The notes under the pieces were generated by a model that was not told the origin of the DNA, ran no database searches, and worked only from the letters and a program-made list of their open reading frames with translations. This document shows positions 34,022-44,407 of a stretch of DNA of 64,000 bases, piece by piece. The stretch's first letter is position 1. Every line of letters begins with the position of its first letter. The DNA is from Virgibacillus halotolerans (lineage in GTDB: Bacteria; Bacillota; Bacilli; Bacillales; Amphibacillaceae). A program made the translations under genes and the position numbers. The stretch covers positions 1 through 64,000 of the forward strand of contig NZ_JAFBEA010000008.1 in the NCBI RefSeq assembly GCF_016908515.1, given 5' to 3'.

Positions 34022-34981
34022 TTACTCCGATAATTTTTCAACTGCTGCATCAAGGAATCTTTCTTTACTCCAAGCCGTACCACCTTGTGCCAATGGATCT
34101 ACTTCATTCACGAATACTTTATCGTTTTTAGAAGCATCGATACTCTTGAAGATAGGGTCCTCTAATATTTTATCTAAAGCAGCAGTTTTATTATCATTTT
34201 CACTATTCTCGTATTGCAGGAAAATAACATCTGGATTGATTTCTGCCAATGTTTCAAGCGAAATTTCCTCTTGGGCCTTTGCTCCAGTAACAACTTCTGG
34301 AACCTCAAAACCTAAATCTTCATATATGACCGGATTTAAATATACGTCTGCTGGATAAACAAACAAACTACCATTGCGAACACGTATGACAAACACATCT
34401 TTATCTTGTAAATCATCGGAGATGTTCTCTTTCGCATCTTCCGCATCTTTTTCATAGTCAGTAATCAATTGTTCTGCTTCAGCATCTTTTCCTGACAATT
34501 CACCCATTAATCGCAAATTATCTTTCCAATCTGTCGCAATATGTGAATAAGGAATCATTGGCGCAATCTTGTTTAGTTGTTCAACGACGTCATCTTGATG
34601 TTTAGACGAACCTAAAATAACGTCTGGCTTTAATGAAAGCACAGATTCATAGTTTGGTTCCATTTTTTCACCGATAGATTCTGCACCCTCCAAATCATCA
34701 GCAAGATAATCTGGTAATTCACCCGCAATTGTGACAGCTCCGACTGGTTTTACGCCAAGTGCTGCCGCGTCCTCCATCGATTCTAGACTTGCAGTAATAA
34801 TATTATTTACGTCCTTTGGTGTCGTATAGGATTCATCTAAGTATGTAATTGTCTGTTCTGTTGAATCACCTTCGTCCGTTCCTTTCGCCTCGCCCGCTTC
34901 CGTATTTGTCGATCCTTCATTTTCCCCACAAGCTACAAGCATTAATACGATCCCGATTATCCAAAAAAATTTCATTTTCAT
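34022..34981 (-). CDS. Iron-siderophore ABC transporter, substrate-binding lipoprotein
   Basis: 319 residues. Signal peptide with lipobox LVAC (cysteine about residue 18), an acidic linker, then a class III periplasmic-binding-type domain (NYESVLSLKPDVILGSSKH; LETLAEINPDVIFLQ). Close in layout to B. subtilis YfiY/FhuD-type proteins. It captures ferric siderophore at the cell surface. First gene of the operon, downstream of a perfect Fur box. Confidence 0.94.
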   Translation of the reverse strand: MKMKFFWIIGIVLMLVACGENEGSTNTEAGEAKGTDEGDSTEQTITYLDESYTTPKDVNNIITASLESMEDAAALGVKPVGAVTIAGELPDYLADDLEGAESIGEKMEPNYESVLSLKPDVILGSSKHQDDVVEQLNKIAPMIPYSHIATDWKDNLRLMGELSGKDAEAEQLITDYEKDAEDAKENISDDLQDKDVFVIRVRNGSLFVYPADVYLNPVIYEDLGFEVPEVVTGAKAQEEISLETLAEINPDVIFLQYENSENDNKTAALDKILEDPIFKSIDASKNDKVFVNEVDPLAQGGTAWSKERFLDAAVEKLSE

Positions 34982-35042
34982 TAGACATGCTCCTCTTATT
35001 TACATTTCTATTTCATATAAGTAGGCCAACTTATACCTCAAC

Positions 35043-35057
35043 TGATAATGATTATCA
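35043..35057. promoter_or_regulatory. Fur box
   Basis: TGATAATGATTATCA is a perfect 7-1-7 Fur operator, 62 bases upstream of the binding-protein start, and predicts iron repression of the whole operon. Confidence 0.93.
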
Positions 35058-35155
35058 ATTTCAATTATGCTTTCAATATAACTTTTAATTGGACAATTGT
35101 CAATAACATTAAAAAATATAAACATAAATAATGGTTGATAAAACAAAGGGACGCC

Positions 35156-35191
35156 AAATACCCCCAATTAATTTCTAATTGGAGGTATTTT
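35156..35191. terminator. Intrinsic terminator downstream of the MBL hydrolase
   Basis: Hairpin AAATACCCCCAATTA ... TAATTGGAGGTATTT. It lies beyond the stop of the minus-strand hydrolase (35225). Confidence 0.7.
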
Positions 35192-35224
35192 ACGCTTCAA
35201 TCTTAAACGAAATCTTATTTTAAA

Positions 35225-36076
35225 CTACCCAGAATAACCATTCACAAAAAATCCGACGGTTTCTATTTCTAGTTCGTTTAATTCTCTTTGCAATTGCTTG
35301 GACAATTCTTCAGCAATCGCTTCGTCGTTCCCTTTGTGCTTTTCCGTAAGTTCAGCGGTATTTTTTAATAGTTGAATAAAAGACTCGAATTCCGTTTTAT
35401 TTAATGGTGCTTCATGATGGGAAAGAAAAACGGTTTCCGCATCATATTTTTCAATTTTTTCAACGAGTTGGCGTGCCGTTTCAATGGTATAATTCCACTT
35501 TTCCGCATAAAGATTTGCGTACAGGCAGTCCCCAAGGAAAAGTACTTTTTCCTCAGGAATATAGATGATAATCGAATCGCTTGAATGATCGCCGCCAACA
35601 TGCTCCATCACACAAGTCAGTCCACCTAAATGTAGTTTCATTCCACCTTCAAATGCGATATCCGGGTCTGGCAGTAAAATAGTGCGATCATTACCCAGCT
35701 CCGCCTTGATTGCATCCGCACAGAATGGGATTTCTATGCCAGCCTCCACGCGTTGATCCAGTGCATTATCTTCCCATGATAATTGCTGTAATTGTTTAAT
35801 TTCTTGATAGGTCATCGCATGGGAGATGATTGGCATTTGCATCTCACGCATACCAAATACATGATCCCAGTGCCAGTGTGTCAAGACAAGCCAATCCGCT
35901 TTAATATGACGTTCCTCCAATTGACTAAGAAACAGCTTCGCATGACTGGAAGAATTTCCGGAATCAATGAGTACTGTTTTTTTATCCCCTACAATCGCAC
36001 CTAGAACGGGCCGATCTGTTTCCTGATAGGGTGGTAAATAAAAAATGCGATTTGAGATTTGTTGTAATTGCTGCAT
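35225..36076 (-). CDS. MBL-fold metallo-hydrolase
   Basis: 283 residues. The metal-binding signature HWHWDHVFG is present, with further ligands at MEHVGGDHSSDS, LGDCLY and LSHHEAP. The substrate is unknown; relatives include thioesterases and lactonases. GGAG precedes the ATG. Single gene. Confidence 0.9.
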   Translation of the reverse strand: MQQLQQISNRIFYLPPYQETDRPVLGAIVGDKKTVLIDSGNSSSHAKLFLSQLEERHIKADWLVLTHWHWDHVFGMREMQMPIISHAMTYQEIKQLQQLSWEDNALDQRVEAGIEIPFCADAIKAELGNDRTILLPDPDIAFEGGMKLHLGGLTCVMEHVGGDHSSDSIIIYIPEEKVLFLGDCLYANLYAEKWNYTIETARQLVEKIEKYDAETVFLSHHEAPLNKTEFESFIQLLKNTAELTEKHKGNDEAIAEELSKQLQRELNELEIETVGFFVNGYSG

Positions 36077-36215
36077 GTTTATGCTCCTTACTTGATTTAA
36101 TGTATTTCATCGATATCATTTAATTCCTCATGATCAATACGTAATCGGACTGCTTCATCATTCCGTTGAAATACCCTTTCCTCCTAACGGCACCAGCTAT
36201 GCTAATAATATATCA

Positions 36216-37340
36216 TTATCTTCCTTCATGGTAACTGAGATATTGTTTTCGCTGTTTTGCTTTCTTTCGATTCATCGATTTAAAAATCAATTTCAATAAA
36301 GGTGGTACCGCGAAATAAATAAAGAAGGTCCGAAATAGCTGGTAGCCTGATACAATCGATAGATTCGCATGGATCTCATGGGCGATAATCCCCATTTGAT
36401 CCATCCCTCCTGGGGCCAAACTTAACAAACCTGTTGCTCTGGATATGGGTTGGAGCTTTGTCAATAAAATGCTCAGTAAAATGCCACCAATCACAAGCAT
36501 AATCCCGCTTCCGATCGCTAGACCAATCGTCCTCATTTTCCTGGATATTTGATCGGTTTTTAGCATTAATCCTACATGCGTACCAATCATTAATTGTGCC
36601 ATATTGATCAGTAATGATGGTAGCTGTGGCCCTTCCATACCGAATAATTGTAGGATAACTGTTCCAATAGCTGGTCCCAATAAAAATGCTGTTGGAAAGT
36701 TTACTTTGGCTCCAACAAGCGCTAATACGATACCGATCACAGCAAAAATAATCAAATTAGGAAACAAACCAACAGATGCTGAAGCTGGGATCGTAGTTGC
36801 AGTTGAATTTTCTGCTGTGCTTGGTCCAAATATCGGCATCATTACAATCAATGGGGTAATGATAATAATGATCATAAGACGGGTAACCTGTGTAACAGTT
36901 ACCACAGCAAGGTTAATTCCTTTCGTTTCCTCCGCCAACGTAATCACTTGCGTCAGCCCACCAGGAATACTCGCTAATAATGACGTACTGTAATCACTAT
37001 CTGAAAGCTTCGAAACAATATAAGCAACACCAGCGCAAAAGAGTAGAAGCAGTAAAGTCATTAATAACATCGAAGGTAATTGCAGTGCCATTTCATGCAA
37101 TGCGGACGAGGTCATTGATAAGCCGATCGTATAACCGATAATCATCATGCCCGAATTGCGAATAGCTCTGGGCCAAACAAAATCACGCTTCATGATATTC
37201 GTCCCAATCGCCATGCAAACCATCGGTCCGAGCAGCCAAGGAACGGGAATATGAAGTAACATGAAAAGTGCGCCGCCGATTACCGCAGAAATCAGTCTGA
37301 TGATAATTTGTTTAGTCTTGCTGAAAGCACCTTGTTCCAT
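36216..37340 (-). CDS. AbrB-family integral membrane protein
   Basis: 374 residues with about 10-11 membrane helices in two repeated halves, each with a PWLLGPM or TAFLLGPAIG motif. This is the 'AbrB duplication' membrane family (AmoA/AbrB), unrelated to the AbrB transition regulator. LASIPGGLTQVI and LAPGGMDQM are the paired family motifs. Transport substrate unknown. AAGGGGC precedes the ATG. Confidence 0.86.
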   Translation of the reverse strand: MEQGAFSKTKQIIIRLISAVIGGALFMLLHIPVPWLLGPMVCMAIGTNIMKRDFVWPRAIRNSGMMIIGYTIGLSMTSSALHEMALQLPSMLLMTLLLLLFCAGVAYIVSKLSDSDYSTSLLASIPGGLTQVITLAEETKGINLAVVTVTQVTRLMIIIIITPLIVMMPIFGPSTAENSTATTIPASASVGLFPNLIIFAVIGIVLALVGAKVNFPTAFLLGPAIGTVILQLFGMEGPQLPSLLINMAQLMIGTHVGLMLKTDQISRKMRTIGLAIGSGIMLVIGGILLSILLTKLQPISRATGLLSLAPGGMDQMGIIAHEIHANLSIVSGYQLFRTFFIYFAVPPLLKLIFKSMNRKKAKQRKQYLSYHEGR

Positions 37341-37565
37341 TTGTAAAAGCCCCTTTTTAGAAAGCTGGTGTTCACCAAGCCGCCTTATACCTTAGAAAGT
37401 TTCACTCTCTCCTAATTGCTCCCCATAAGAAGAACGTTTAGTAACCCTATTTTAAGGCAATTGTAAACATATATGCAAAAAGGAGCACTTAAAGGAGGAT
37501 TCGCCTTCAGTAAATCCCACATTAAACATTTGACAAATTTGTGAACAAAGTGAATAATATATATA

Positions 37566-37714
37566 GTGAAACTTCATTTAGTGGGAGTTTTCTTTTCTCC
37601 CACTAAATGTTAGTTAAACCAATCGGGCTTGTGCGGGCAGTTACCCCCACCTGAAATTTACGATGTCCCTACTTTTTGAGGTGGGGGGTTTACTGCCCGC
37701 CAAACTGCGATAAA
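37566..37714. repeat. Dispersed structured repeat, copy 1
   Basis: Opens with GTGAAACTTCATTTAGTGGG and a hairpin (AGTGGGAG ... CTCCCACT). It ends with a second long hairpin (GCGGGCAGT and CCCCCACC pairing with GGTGGGGG and ACTGCCCGC), then CAAACTGCGATAAA. Copies 2 and 3 are at 40886 and 52861, in the same orientation. The element ends directly at the ribosome site of the next gene. Confidence 0.85.
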
Positions 37715-37727
37715 GGAGATGGAAACA

Positions 37728-37961
37728 ATGGAATCTAAAACGAAGATACTAAATGCTGTGAAGTATATTGGTAGTACCATACTTGCACTTGGGGTTGCTA
37801 TTTTCTTATACGGTTTCTTTGTAAGCAATTACGGCTCAGTGACAGGTATTGGAATCGGTACGGTTATGGGAGCAGTTTTTATCTTTCTAATGGGCGTTTT
37901 CTTCGTTGCGACTGAAGAAATGCAAGAAAAAGCGAATCAAAGGGTTAGACTTGACCCATAA
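37728..37961 (+). CDS. Small two-helix membrane protein
   Basis: 77 residues with two hydrophobic helices (YIGSTILALGVAIFLYGFFV; GTVMGAVFIFLMGVFFVAT). The ATG at 37728 is used because AAAGGAG lies 9 bases before it. Its promoter region is largely occupied by the dispersed repeat, so the repeat may supply or affect expression. No family recognised. Confidence 0.7.
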   Translation: MESKTKILNAVKYIGSTILALGVAIFLYGFFVSNYGSVTGIGIGTVMGAVFIFLMGVFFVATEEMQEKANQRVRLDP

Positions 37962-37991
37962 AAGAAAACTTAAATTAATATTGAACATGAA

Positions 37992-38021
37992 AAAATGAGC
38001 GCCTAAATTGGCGCTCATTTT
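37992..38021. terminator. Intrinsic terminator of the qox operon
   Basis: AAAATGAGCGCC ... GGCGCTCATTTT hairpin just after qoxD (stop at 38025). Confidence 0.88.
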
Positions 38022-38024
38022 AAA

Positions 38025-38306
38025 TTACATATCCCAAATCATGATAAGTAGTGTACCCAAGACGGTAACTATGGCAATAGCAAATGCATAATAGATGTTG
38101 AGATAAATCGAACCTTTATCCTTCGTTTCACCCGCGTGCATAAATACAGCGAGTTGAACGGAAGCTTGCACGAATGCTGTTATCAAGAGAATTGTCATAC
38201 CTATTGCAAATGACATATCCAAGAAATAAACAGTAAGCGCAACGCCCGTAAGAATCAATGAAAATACAAAACTCATTACCTGTTTACGTGGGAATAATTC
38301 ACTCAT
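38025..38306 (-). CDS. qoxD: Cytochrome aa3 quinol oxidase subunit IV
   Basis: 93 residues with three membrane helices (cytochrome C oxidase subunit IV / CyoD family), with the typical MTILLITAFVQASVQLAVFMH segment. Smallest subunit of the menaquinol oxidase, thought to aid assembly. It follows qoxC by 1 base. Confidence 0.92.
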   Translation of the reverse strand: MSELFPRKQVMSFVFSLILTGVALTVYFLDMSFAIGMTILLITAFVQASVQLAVFMHAGETKDKGSIYLNIYYAFAIAIVTVLGTLLIMIWDM

Positions 38307-38307
38307 T

Positions 38308-38904
38308 TTACATCATTCCTTTCAAATAGACAAAGCTGAAAATAAAGATCCAAACAATATCTAAGAAATGCCAGTAAAGTGAAAAGATAAATGCTTTATT
38401 CGCTGTTCCTGGAGTTAAACCGCGTTTTTTCACTTGCAGGATGATAAATAATCCCCAGAATAAACCAAGTGTAACGTGCGCTCCGTGTGTTCCTAATGTT
38501 GTTAATAGAACCGCTGTGAATGCACTTGTTTGCAGTCCTGCCCCAATATGAACATAATGCGTAAACTCATATATTTCCACACCTAGGAATCCAAGCCCAA
38601 GCAGTAACGTAATCACAAAGAATGTCAACATGGCATTCTTTTTACCAATCCGCATCGCGTGGACAGCTAAACCGATGGTAAAGCTACTTGTTAACAGTAA
38701 GAATGTTTCAATGAGCACAGGAGTGATTTCAAAAATCTCTGATCCAGCTGGCCCAGTTCCCGTACGATTCGCTAGCGTAAAATAAGTTGCGAAAAGTGTT
38801 GCGAACAACATAATTTCTGCCCCGATGAAAATCCAAAAGCCTAAAATATTAAGCTGATTTTGTTCTGTACTATATTCTAATGGAAGCGAGTGATCTGTTT
38901 TCAT
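38308..38904 (-). CDS. qoxC: Cytochrome aa3 quinol oxidase subunit III
   Basis: 198 residues, five membrane helices, COX3 family: [21 protein letters not shown], then [13 protein letters not shown] and [13 protein letters not shown]. It starts 4 bases inside the end of qoxB, indicating translational coupling. Confidence 0.94.
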   Translation of the reverse strand: MKTDHSLPLEYSTEQNQLNILGFWIFIGAEIMLFATLFATYFTLANRTGTGPAGSEIFEITPVLIETFLLLTSSFTIGLAVHAMRIGKKNAMLTFFVITLLLGLGFLGVEIYEFTHYVHIGAGLQTSAFTAVLLTTLGTHGAHVTLGLFWGLFIILQVKKRGLTPGTANKAFIFSLYWHFLDIVWIFIFSFVYLKGMM

Positions 38905-40850
38905 TTGTTACCACCTCGCAATTTATTTTCTGTTTCCTCAATTTCTTTAACGGAAATATGGTGACCGTCGTCTTTCTCAAATGAACGGTAAGCCATAAGA
39001 ACAAATATAGCAATGGTTGTAATGATTGCTGGAATCCACATACTGAATACAAATGAGAATCCCCATACAAAGAAAATACAACTCATGATAAATGGTATAC
39101 CACTGTTATTTGGCATATGAATTTCTTCAACTTCACCTTTAAATAACGGATAATCATTTTTCTTATGGTCCCAGAATGCTTCAATGGAATCGACCTTTGG
39201 TGATGTCGCAAAGTTATATGACGGCACAGGGCTGTGTGTAGCCCATTCCAGTGTACGTGCGTCCCACGGATCTGAACCGATGTTTCTGGAAGCATAACGC
39301 GTGCTGTAATAGACATTATATACAATTAAAGCAAACCCAGCTGCAAGTACCAGTGCTCCCCCAAAGGAAAGCAAATTAAGCGGGCCAAACCCAGATGCTT
39401 CAGAGTATGTGTACATACGGCGTGCTTGCCCGTTTAAACCAGTAAAGAACATCGGGAAGAACGTTACGTTAAAGCCTATAGCGATAAACCAGAATGCCCA
39501 TTTCCCAATTCTTTCACTGAGCTTAAAGCCAAACATTTTCGGCCACCAGTAAGTAAGACCGGCGAGCATCGCAAATACCACACCAGGAATAATTGTATAG
39601 TGGAAGTGGGCAACCAAGAACATCGTATTATGATATTGATAGTCGGCACTTGCCATACCAAGCATTACCCCGGTAACACCACCGATTGTAAAGATCGGGA
39701 TGAATCCTACTGCATATAGCATCGGAACCGTAAATTTAATTTTCCCTTTCCACATCGTAAACAGCCAGTTAAAGATCTTAATTCCAGTCGGAACTGCAAT
39801 CGCCATCGTTGTAATAGCAAAGATACTATTTGTCAGTGGCCCTTGCCCCATTGTAAAGAAATGGTGTGTCCAAACCAGGAATGACAAAAATGAAATGATT
39901 ACGATGGAAGCAACCATTGATTTATAACCATATAGGTTACGACGGGAGAATGTAGAGATTATCTCACTATAAATACCAAATGCCGGCAAAATTAGAATAT
40001 ATACTTCCGGATGGCCCCAAATCCAGAATAGGTTGGCCCAGAGCATATCCATACCGCCATTTGTTGTTGTAAAGAAGTTTGCGCCGAAAAGCCGGTCCAT
40101 GGTACCCATTAACAGGGTAACTGTGAGTACTGGAAATGCGAATACAACAATCGCATTCGTGATAAAAGCAGTCCATGTGAACATTGGCATTTTCATTAAT
40201 TTCATACCAGGCGCTCTCATTTTTAATATGGTCGTGATAAAGTTAATGCCAGATATTAAGGTACCAATACCTGCAATCTGTATCGATAGCATATAATAGT
40301 TCGTTCCTACAGATTGGCTAAAGTCATTCCCTGCGAGCGGGAAATAAGAAGTCCAACCTGCATCAGGAGAACCCCCGACTACGAAAGAAATGTTTAGTAA
40401 CATTGCCCCCATAAAGAATAACCAGAAACTGAGTGCATTCAGACGTGGAAAAGCAACGTCACGAGCGCCAATTTGTAATGGAACAACAAAGTTCATTAAG
40501 GCGTAAATAAACGGCATCGCCATAAAAATGATCATAACCACCCCATGGGTAGTAAAAACTTCATTGTAATGCTGCGCATCTAGCAGCGCGTTATCAGGTA
40601 TGGCGGTTTGTGCCCGCATCATAAGTGCGTCCACTCCCCCACGGAATAGCATGAGCAAAGCGGAGACCAAATACATAATACCGATTCGTTTATGGTCAAC
40701 GGTGGTCAACCATTCACGCCATATATATCCCCATTTTTTAAAATATGTTAAACCAACGACAATTGCAATAACCGTTAGACCAATGGCAACCATCGCTGCG
40801 TAAATCGCAGGACTTGGATTCGGAATGGCAAATCGATCAAAGTAATTCAT
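38901..40850 (-). CDS. qoxB: Cytochrome aa3 quinol oxidase subunit I
   Basis: 649 residues, the same length as B. subtilis QoxB. It holds the low-spin heme and the heme-CuB centre that reduces oxygen and pumps protons. Conserved ligands are visible at [24 protein letters not shown] (CuB His and cross-linked Tyr), [10 protein letters not shown] (CuB His pair) and VAHFHYTI (heme His). GGAG precedes the ATG. The gap to qoxA is 272 bases and contains a dispersed repeat. Confidence 0.97.
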   Translation of the reverse strand: MNYFDRFAIPNPSPAIYAAMVAIGLTVIAIVVGLTYFKKWGYIWREWLTTVDHKRIGIMYLVSALLMLFRGGVDALMMRAQTAIPDNALLDAQHYNEVFTTHGVVMIIFMAMPFIYALMNFVVPLQIGARDVAFPRLNALSFWLFFMGAMLLNISFVVGGSPDAGWTSYFPLAGNDFSQSVGTNYYMLSIQIAGIGTLISGINFITTILKMRAPGMKLMKMPMFTWTAFITNAIVVFAFPVLTVTLLMGTMDRLFGANFFTTTNGGMDMLWANLFWIWGHPEVYILILPAFGIYSEIISTFSRRNLYGYKSMVASIVIISFLSFLVWTHHFFTMGQGPLTNSIFAITTMAIAVPTGIKIFNWLFTMWKGKIKFTVPMLYAVGFIPIFTIGGVTGVMLGMASADYQYHNTMFLVAHFHYTIIPGVVFAMLAGLTYWWPKMFGFKLSERIGKWAFWFIAIGFNVTFFPMFFTGLNGQARRMYTYSEASGFGPLNLLSFGGALVLAAGFALIVYNVYYSTRYASRNIGSDPWDARTLEWATHSPVPSYNFATSPKVDSIEAFWDHKKNDYPLFKGEVEEIHMPNNSGIPFIMSCIFFVWGFSFVFSMWIPAIITTIAIFVLMAYRSFEKDDGHHISVKEIEETENKLRGGNK

Positions 40851-40885
40851 ACTTTTTAACTCCTTTCAGGAAGAACATCTATAAG

Positions 40886-41102
40886 GTGAAACTTCATTCA
40901 GTGGGAGTTTTCTTTTCTCCCACTGAATCTTAGTTGAGGCCCACACGACGTGGGTTTCAAAGACGTTGCCACTGGAAGTGGTGATTTTAGTCTTTGTTCC
41001 CTGCTTGCAGGGCTTGTGCGGGCAGTTATCCCCCACCTAAAATTTTCAATTTCCCTATATTTTTGAGGTGGGGGTTTTACTGCCCGCCAAACTGCGATAA
41101 AA
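40886..41102. repeat. Dispersed structured repeat, copy 2, between qoxA and qoxB
   Basis: 217 bp: same ends as copy 1 (GTGAAACTTCATTCAGTGGG ... CAAACTGCGATAAA) with an extra 70-bp segment in the middle (GGCCCACACGACGTGGG hairpin). Oriented opposite to the qox transcript, so the qox mRNA would contain its reverse complement between two cistrons. Confidence 0.85.
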
Positions 41103-41122
41103 ACTAGTTAGTAATAAATCTA

Positions 41123-42082
41123 TTAATGATGGTCGCTATGTGTTGAATCTATTTCGTTTGACTTTTCATGAGAATCATCCATATCGTGATGGTGTTCATC
41201 ATCCATATGCTTAGAATCCTCGTCGGTATCGTCAGATCCATGATCGTGTCCACCATGTTCTCCCTCTGGAGCAGGTCGGAATGATAAATGCGTACCACTA
41301 AATGTTAAATGTCCAAGATGCCCGGGTTCTAATAATTCATCAAACTTTTCTTCCGTAAGTGGCTTAGCAGTTTGCTTCACATCTGTAACCCACTCATCAA
41401 ATTCTTCTTGAGGCATTGCTTTTACATCAAATATATTCTCTGCGAATCCTTTCCCACTAAAGTTTGCATTTCGTCCCATATACTCACCCGGAACATCAGC
41501 CGCGAGGTGTAATGTTGTTACCATGTCTGACATCGCGTATTTTTGTCCTCCAAGTTGCGGAATCCAGAAACTCGTAATTGGTCCGTATGAATACAGTTTG
41601 AACTCTATCGGCCGATCTGTAGGGATATACAAATAGTTAACCGTCTCAATATCTTCTTCCGGATAACTAAAGTGCCACTTCCAGTCGGATGAGGAGGCAT
41701 AAATAATCATTGGTTCTTGATCCTCTAATCCTTTCGGTGTCGCCTCTACATCATAAGTAGATTTAACCGTAACAATAGAAAGGAAAACAATAATTAGTAC
41801 CGGTACTGCAACAATAATTGTTTCTACCAGTGGATTCCCTTCAATATGCGGTGGTTCATAATCTTCCTTTTGTTTCGATGCACGATATTTTACTAACATA
41901 AATACCAAAAGGCCGAAAACCACAATTACAATGAACGCCATCGTAGCAATCGATATCCAAATGACATTCGCTGTTGTTTCAGCTTGAGGACCTTTAGGAT
42001 TCAAAACCATTAATGACTCACAACCAGTAAGCATTGTCGTAATAGTAATAATCAAAGTTAAAAAAGTCCATTTCATCTTCAT
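41123..42082 (-). CDS. qoxA: Cytochrome aa3 quinol oxidase subunit II
   Basis: 319 residues. Lipoprotein signal with TGC lipobox, two membrane helices, then a cupredoxin-type extracellular domain (DWKWHFSYPEEDIETVNYL; WIPQLGGQKYAM) lacking CuA ligands, as expected for a quinol oxidase. The last 45 residues are an unusual His/Asp/Glu/Ser-rich tail (GEHGGHDHGS ... STHSDHH), absent from B. subtilis QoxA as I remember it. First gene of the operon. Confidence 0.94.
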   Translation of the reverse strand: MKMKWTFLTLIITITTMLTGCESLMVLNPKGPQAETTANVIWISIATMAFIVIVVFGLLVFMLVKYRASKQKEDYEPPHIEGNPLVETIIVAVPVLIIVFLSIVTVKSTYDVEATPKGLEDQEPMIIYASSSDWKWHFSYPEEDIETVNYLYIPTDRPIEFKLYSYGPITSFWIPQLGGQKYAMSDMVTTLHLAADVPGEYMGRNANFSGKGFAENIFDVKAMPQEEFDEWVTDVKQTAKPLTEEKFDELLEPGHLGHLTFSGTHLSFRPAPEGEHGGHDHGSDDTDEDSKHMDDEHHHDMDDSHEKSNEIDSTHSDHH

Positions 42083-42610
42083 TAAGGTACCCCCTTCTAT
42101 TTATCCAAAAGCTTCTTAGCAGAATATAATAGGTATTATTCTTTGTTCATATCAAAATCCAATCATTATATTAATACCATCCAAACTTAAAAACAATCGA
42201 TTGTGATTTTCGTCACAAAGTGTTCAATAAACATTGTCATAAAATCTACAATAAATCGTGGTTGGTATTTATTGAATTTGTTTTAAAAATAAGTGAAAGC
42301 GGAACGACCAAAAGATTATTCCCAAATAAAAAACACCTTGAATCATTCAAAAGTGTTCAAGAGTGATTACGAGGACATCCTCAAACATTGCCCAGCATCA
42401 CATATCCTTTTTAGATTCATTATCGTAGCCTTGTTAAAGTGATGAATAGTTGTCAAAAGGGCGCAGGTAAAATAGAATATATATAACAACGCAAGTTTCA
42501 AAGGCAAACGCGTTGCTTCATTTAAAAAATACAGCATATGAAACGAATTTTAAAATAGAGAATACCTTAATTTGGTTTTAGTAGTTGTGGTGTTTTTAGG
42601 AGGGTTAACC
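42083..42610. other. Long intergenic region upstream of qoxA and ubiB
   Basis: Divergent promoter region of about 530 bases. Holds one hairpin (AACACCTTGAAT at 42332-42343 with ATTCAAAAGTGTT at 42345-42357). A CcpA-like or other operator was not recognised. No credible gene. Confidence 0.4.
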
Positions 42611-44281
42611 ATTTTTGAAAGAAGAATTCGTCATCTTAAACGTTATCGAGAAATAGCAGTTGCTTTTACCAGAAATGGTTTTGGCTACATCGTAAAGGAA
42701 TTAGGTCTTCACGAACTCATTCCGCTACCTAAACGATTGGTTGCCAAGCGTCGTCGTGACAAAACGACTGGAGAACGGATTCGGTTTTTCTTGGAAGAAT
42801 TGGGTCCGACATTCGTTAAAATGGGACAATTTGCAAGTACACGGTCTGATGTCATTCCTGAAGATATCATTCAGGAGCTAGAGAAGCTTCAAGATCAGGT
42901 GCCCCCTAATCCTTATCCAGATGTGAAAGCAATTATCGAACAAGAACTTGGAACCCCAACAGAGGAACTCTTTAAGGAGTTTCATGAGGTCCCACTTGGT
43001 TCGGCCTCCATTGGACAAGTCCATTATGCCGTTTTAAAATCAGGTGAAAAAGTTGCGGTTAAGGTGCAACGTCCAAATATCGAACAAGTCATAAAAACCG
43101 ATTTGGAAGTGCTGCAACAGCTAGCGGTATTAGCAGAGTTTCGTTTAAAATGGGCTGCCCGATACCAGATCAAGGGGATTGTTGAGGAATTTTCCAAAGC
43201 ACTCCTTGCTGAACTGGATTATACTTTGGAAGCACGAAATGCAGATAAAATCGCGAGACAGTTTACAGATGATCCAAATATTCGTATCCCTGATGTTTAT
43301 TCAGATTACTCAACGAAAAAGGTTTTAACAATGGAATATGTAGATGGGATAAAACTGAATAAAATAGAGGAGCTTCATCAAAAAGGGTACGATACGAAAG
43401 TTGTTGCTGAACGATTTACGCGCGCTGTCTTTCACCAGGTTTTTATTGAAGGATTTTTTCATGGGGACCCCCACCCCAGTAATATCTCGGCATTACCAGG
43501 AAATAAAATTCTCTTTATGGATTTCGGCATGGTTGGCCGGTTAACACCGGAAATGAAAGGCCATTTTGGTACGTTGGTTATCGCACTGATGCGTCAAAGT
43601 TCTGATGGCATTATAAAAGCGATTACTCGAATGGGCTTAGTACCTGACGATGTTGATATTCAATTGCTGAGAGAAGATGTGGATCAACTGAGGGAAAAGT
43701 ATTATGACATTCCTTTAAGCAAGGTGAGTATTGGTGAACCAGTTAATGATCTGTTTTCCATCGCACATCAATATCACATTCAGCTCCCATCAGAACTGAC
43801 ATTATTGGGAAAAACGCTTCTTACAATGGAAGGCATCGTTGAAAAGCTAGATCCAGACCTAAGTATAGTTAAAATGGCTGAACCATTTGGCCGTCAGTTG
43901 CTCAAAGAACGTTACCAACCTAAAAAATTGGCAGAAACCTTTTTTAATCAGTGGAGTGAATTCGGCGAAATTCTGACAGATATACCACAGAATATTAAAG
44001 ATGTAACGTCTATCTTGAAAAAAGGAAAGCTACCAGTGGAGATATCGATTGATAAAGCAGAAGTATTTTTAAATAAGCTGAATCGCATTAGTAATCGGTT
44101 ATCTTTTAGTATCGTCTTACTCTCATTTAGTATCATTATGGTCGGCCTTATCATCGGCTCCGCTTTGAGTGGCCAATCATCTCTCCTTTGGGATATACCT
44201 GCTATTGAAATTGGCTTTGGAGTAGCTATTTTAATGTTTATTTGGCTGTTATATTCTATATTTAAGTCAGGGAGATTCTGA
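42611..44281 (+). CDS. UbiB/ABC1/AarF family kinase-like protein, apparent ATT start
   Basis: About 556 residues. Family features: KMGQFASTRSDVIP (KxGQ motif), ELEKLQDQVPP, GSASIGQVH (A-rich loop), VAVKVQRP (Lys), HGDPHPSNI (catalytic loop) and FMDFGMVG (DFG). Two membrane helices lie near the C-terminus. Atypical kinases of this group support quinone or lipid homeostasis. The family N-terminus is (M)FERRIRHLKRYREI. In this frame the codon there is ATT (42611), 6 bases after AGGAGGG (42598-42604). No ATG or GTG lies at a useful distance; a TTG at 42572 has no ribosome site. ATT initiation is inferred. Confidence 0.85.
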   Translation: MFERRIRHLKRYREIAVAFTRNGFGYIVKELGLHELIPLPKRLVAKRRRDKTTGERIRFFLEELGPTFVKMGQFASTRSDVIPEDIIQELEKLQDQVPPNPYPDVKAIIEQELGTPTEELFKEFHEVPLGSASIGQVHYAVLKSGEKVAVKVQRPNIEQVIKTDLEVLQQLAVLAEFRLKWAARYQIKGIVEEFSKALLAELDYTLEARNADKIARQFTDDPNIRIPDVYSDYSTKKVLTMEYVDGIKLNKIEELHQKGYDTKVVAERFTRAVFHQVFIEGFFHGDPHPSNISALPGNKILFMDFGMVGRLTPEMKGHFGTLVIALMRQSSDGIIKAITRMGLVPDDVDIQLLREDVDQLREKYYDIPLSKVSIGEPVNDLFSIAHQYHIQLPSELTLLGKTLLTMEGIVEKLDPDLSIVKMAEPFGRQLLKERYQPKKLAETFFNQWSEFGEILTDIPQNIKDVTSILKKGKLPVEISIDKAEVFLNKLNRISNRLSFSIVLLSFSIIMVGLIIGSALSGQSSLLWDIPAIEIGFGVAILMFIWLLYSIFKSGRF

Positions 44282-44407
44282 CCGCTCAGCCTAAAACCGT
44301 ATGCTTGAATGGTCAATCTACCGGTTGATTAGAGGAAACTTCAGGATATTGAGATAATTTTTGATCATACCTGTATCTCCATATCGTTATGAAGGTGGTA
44401 ATTAAAA

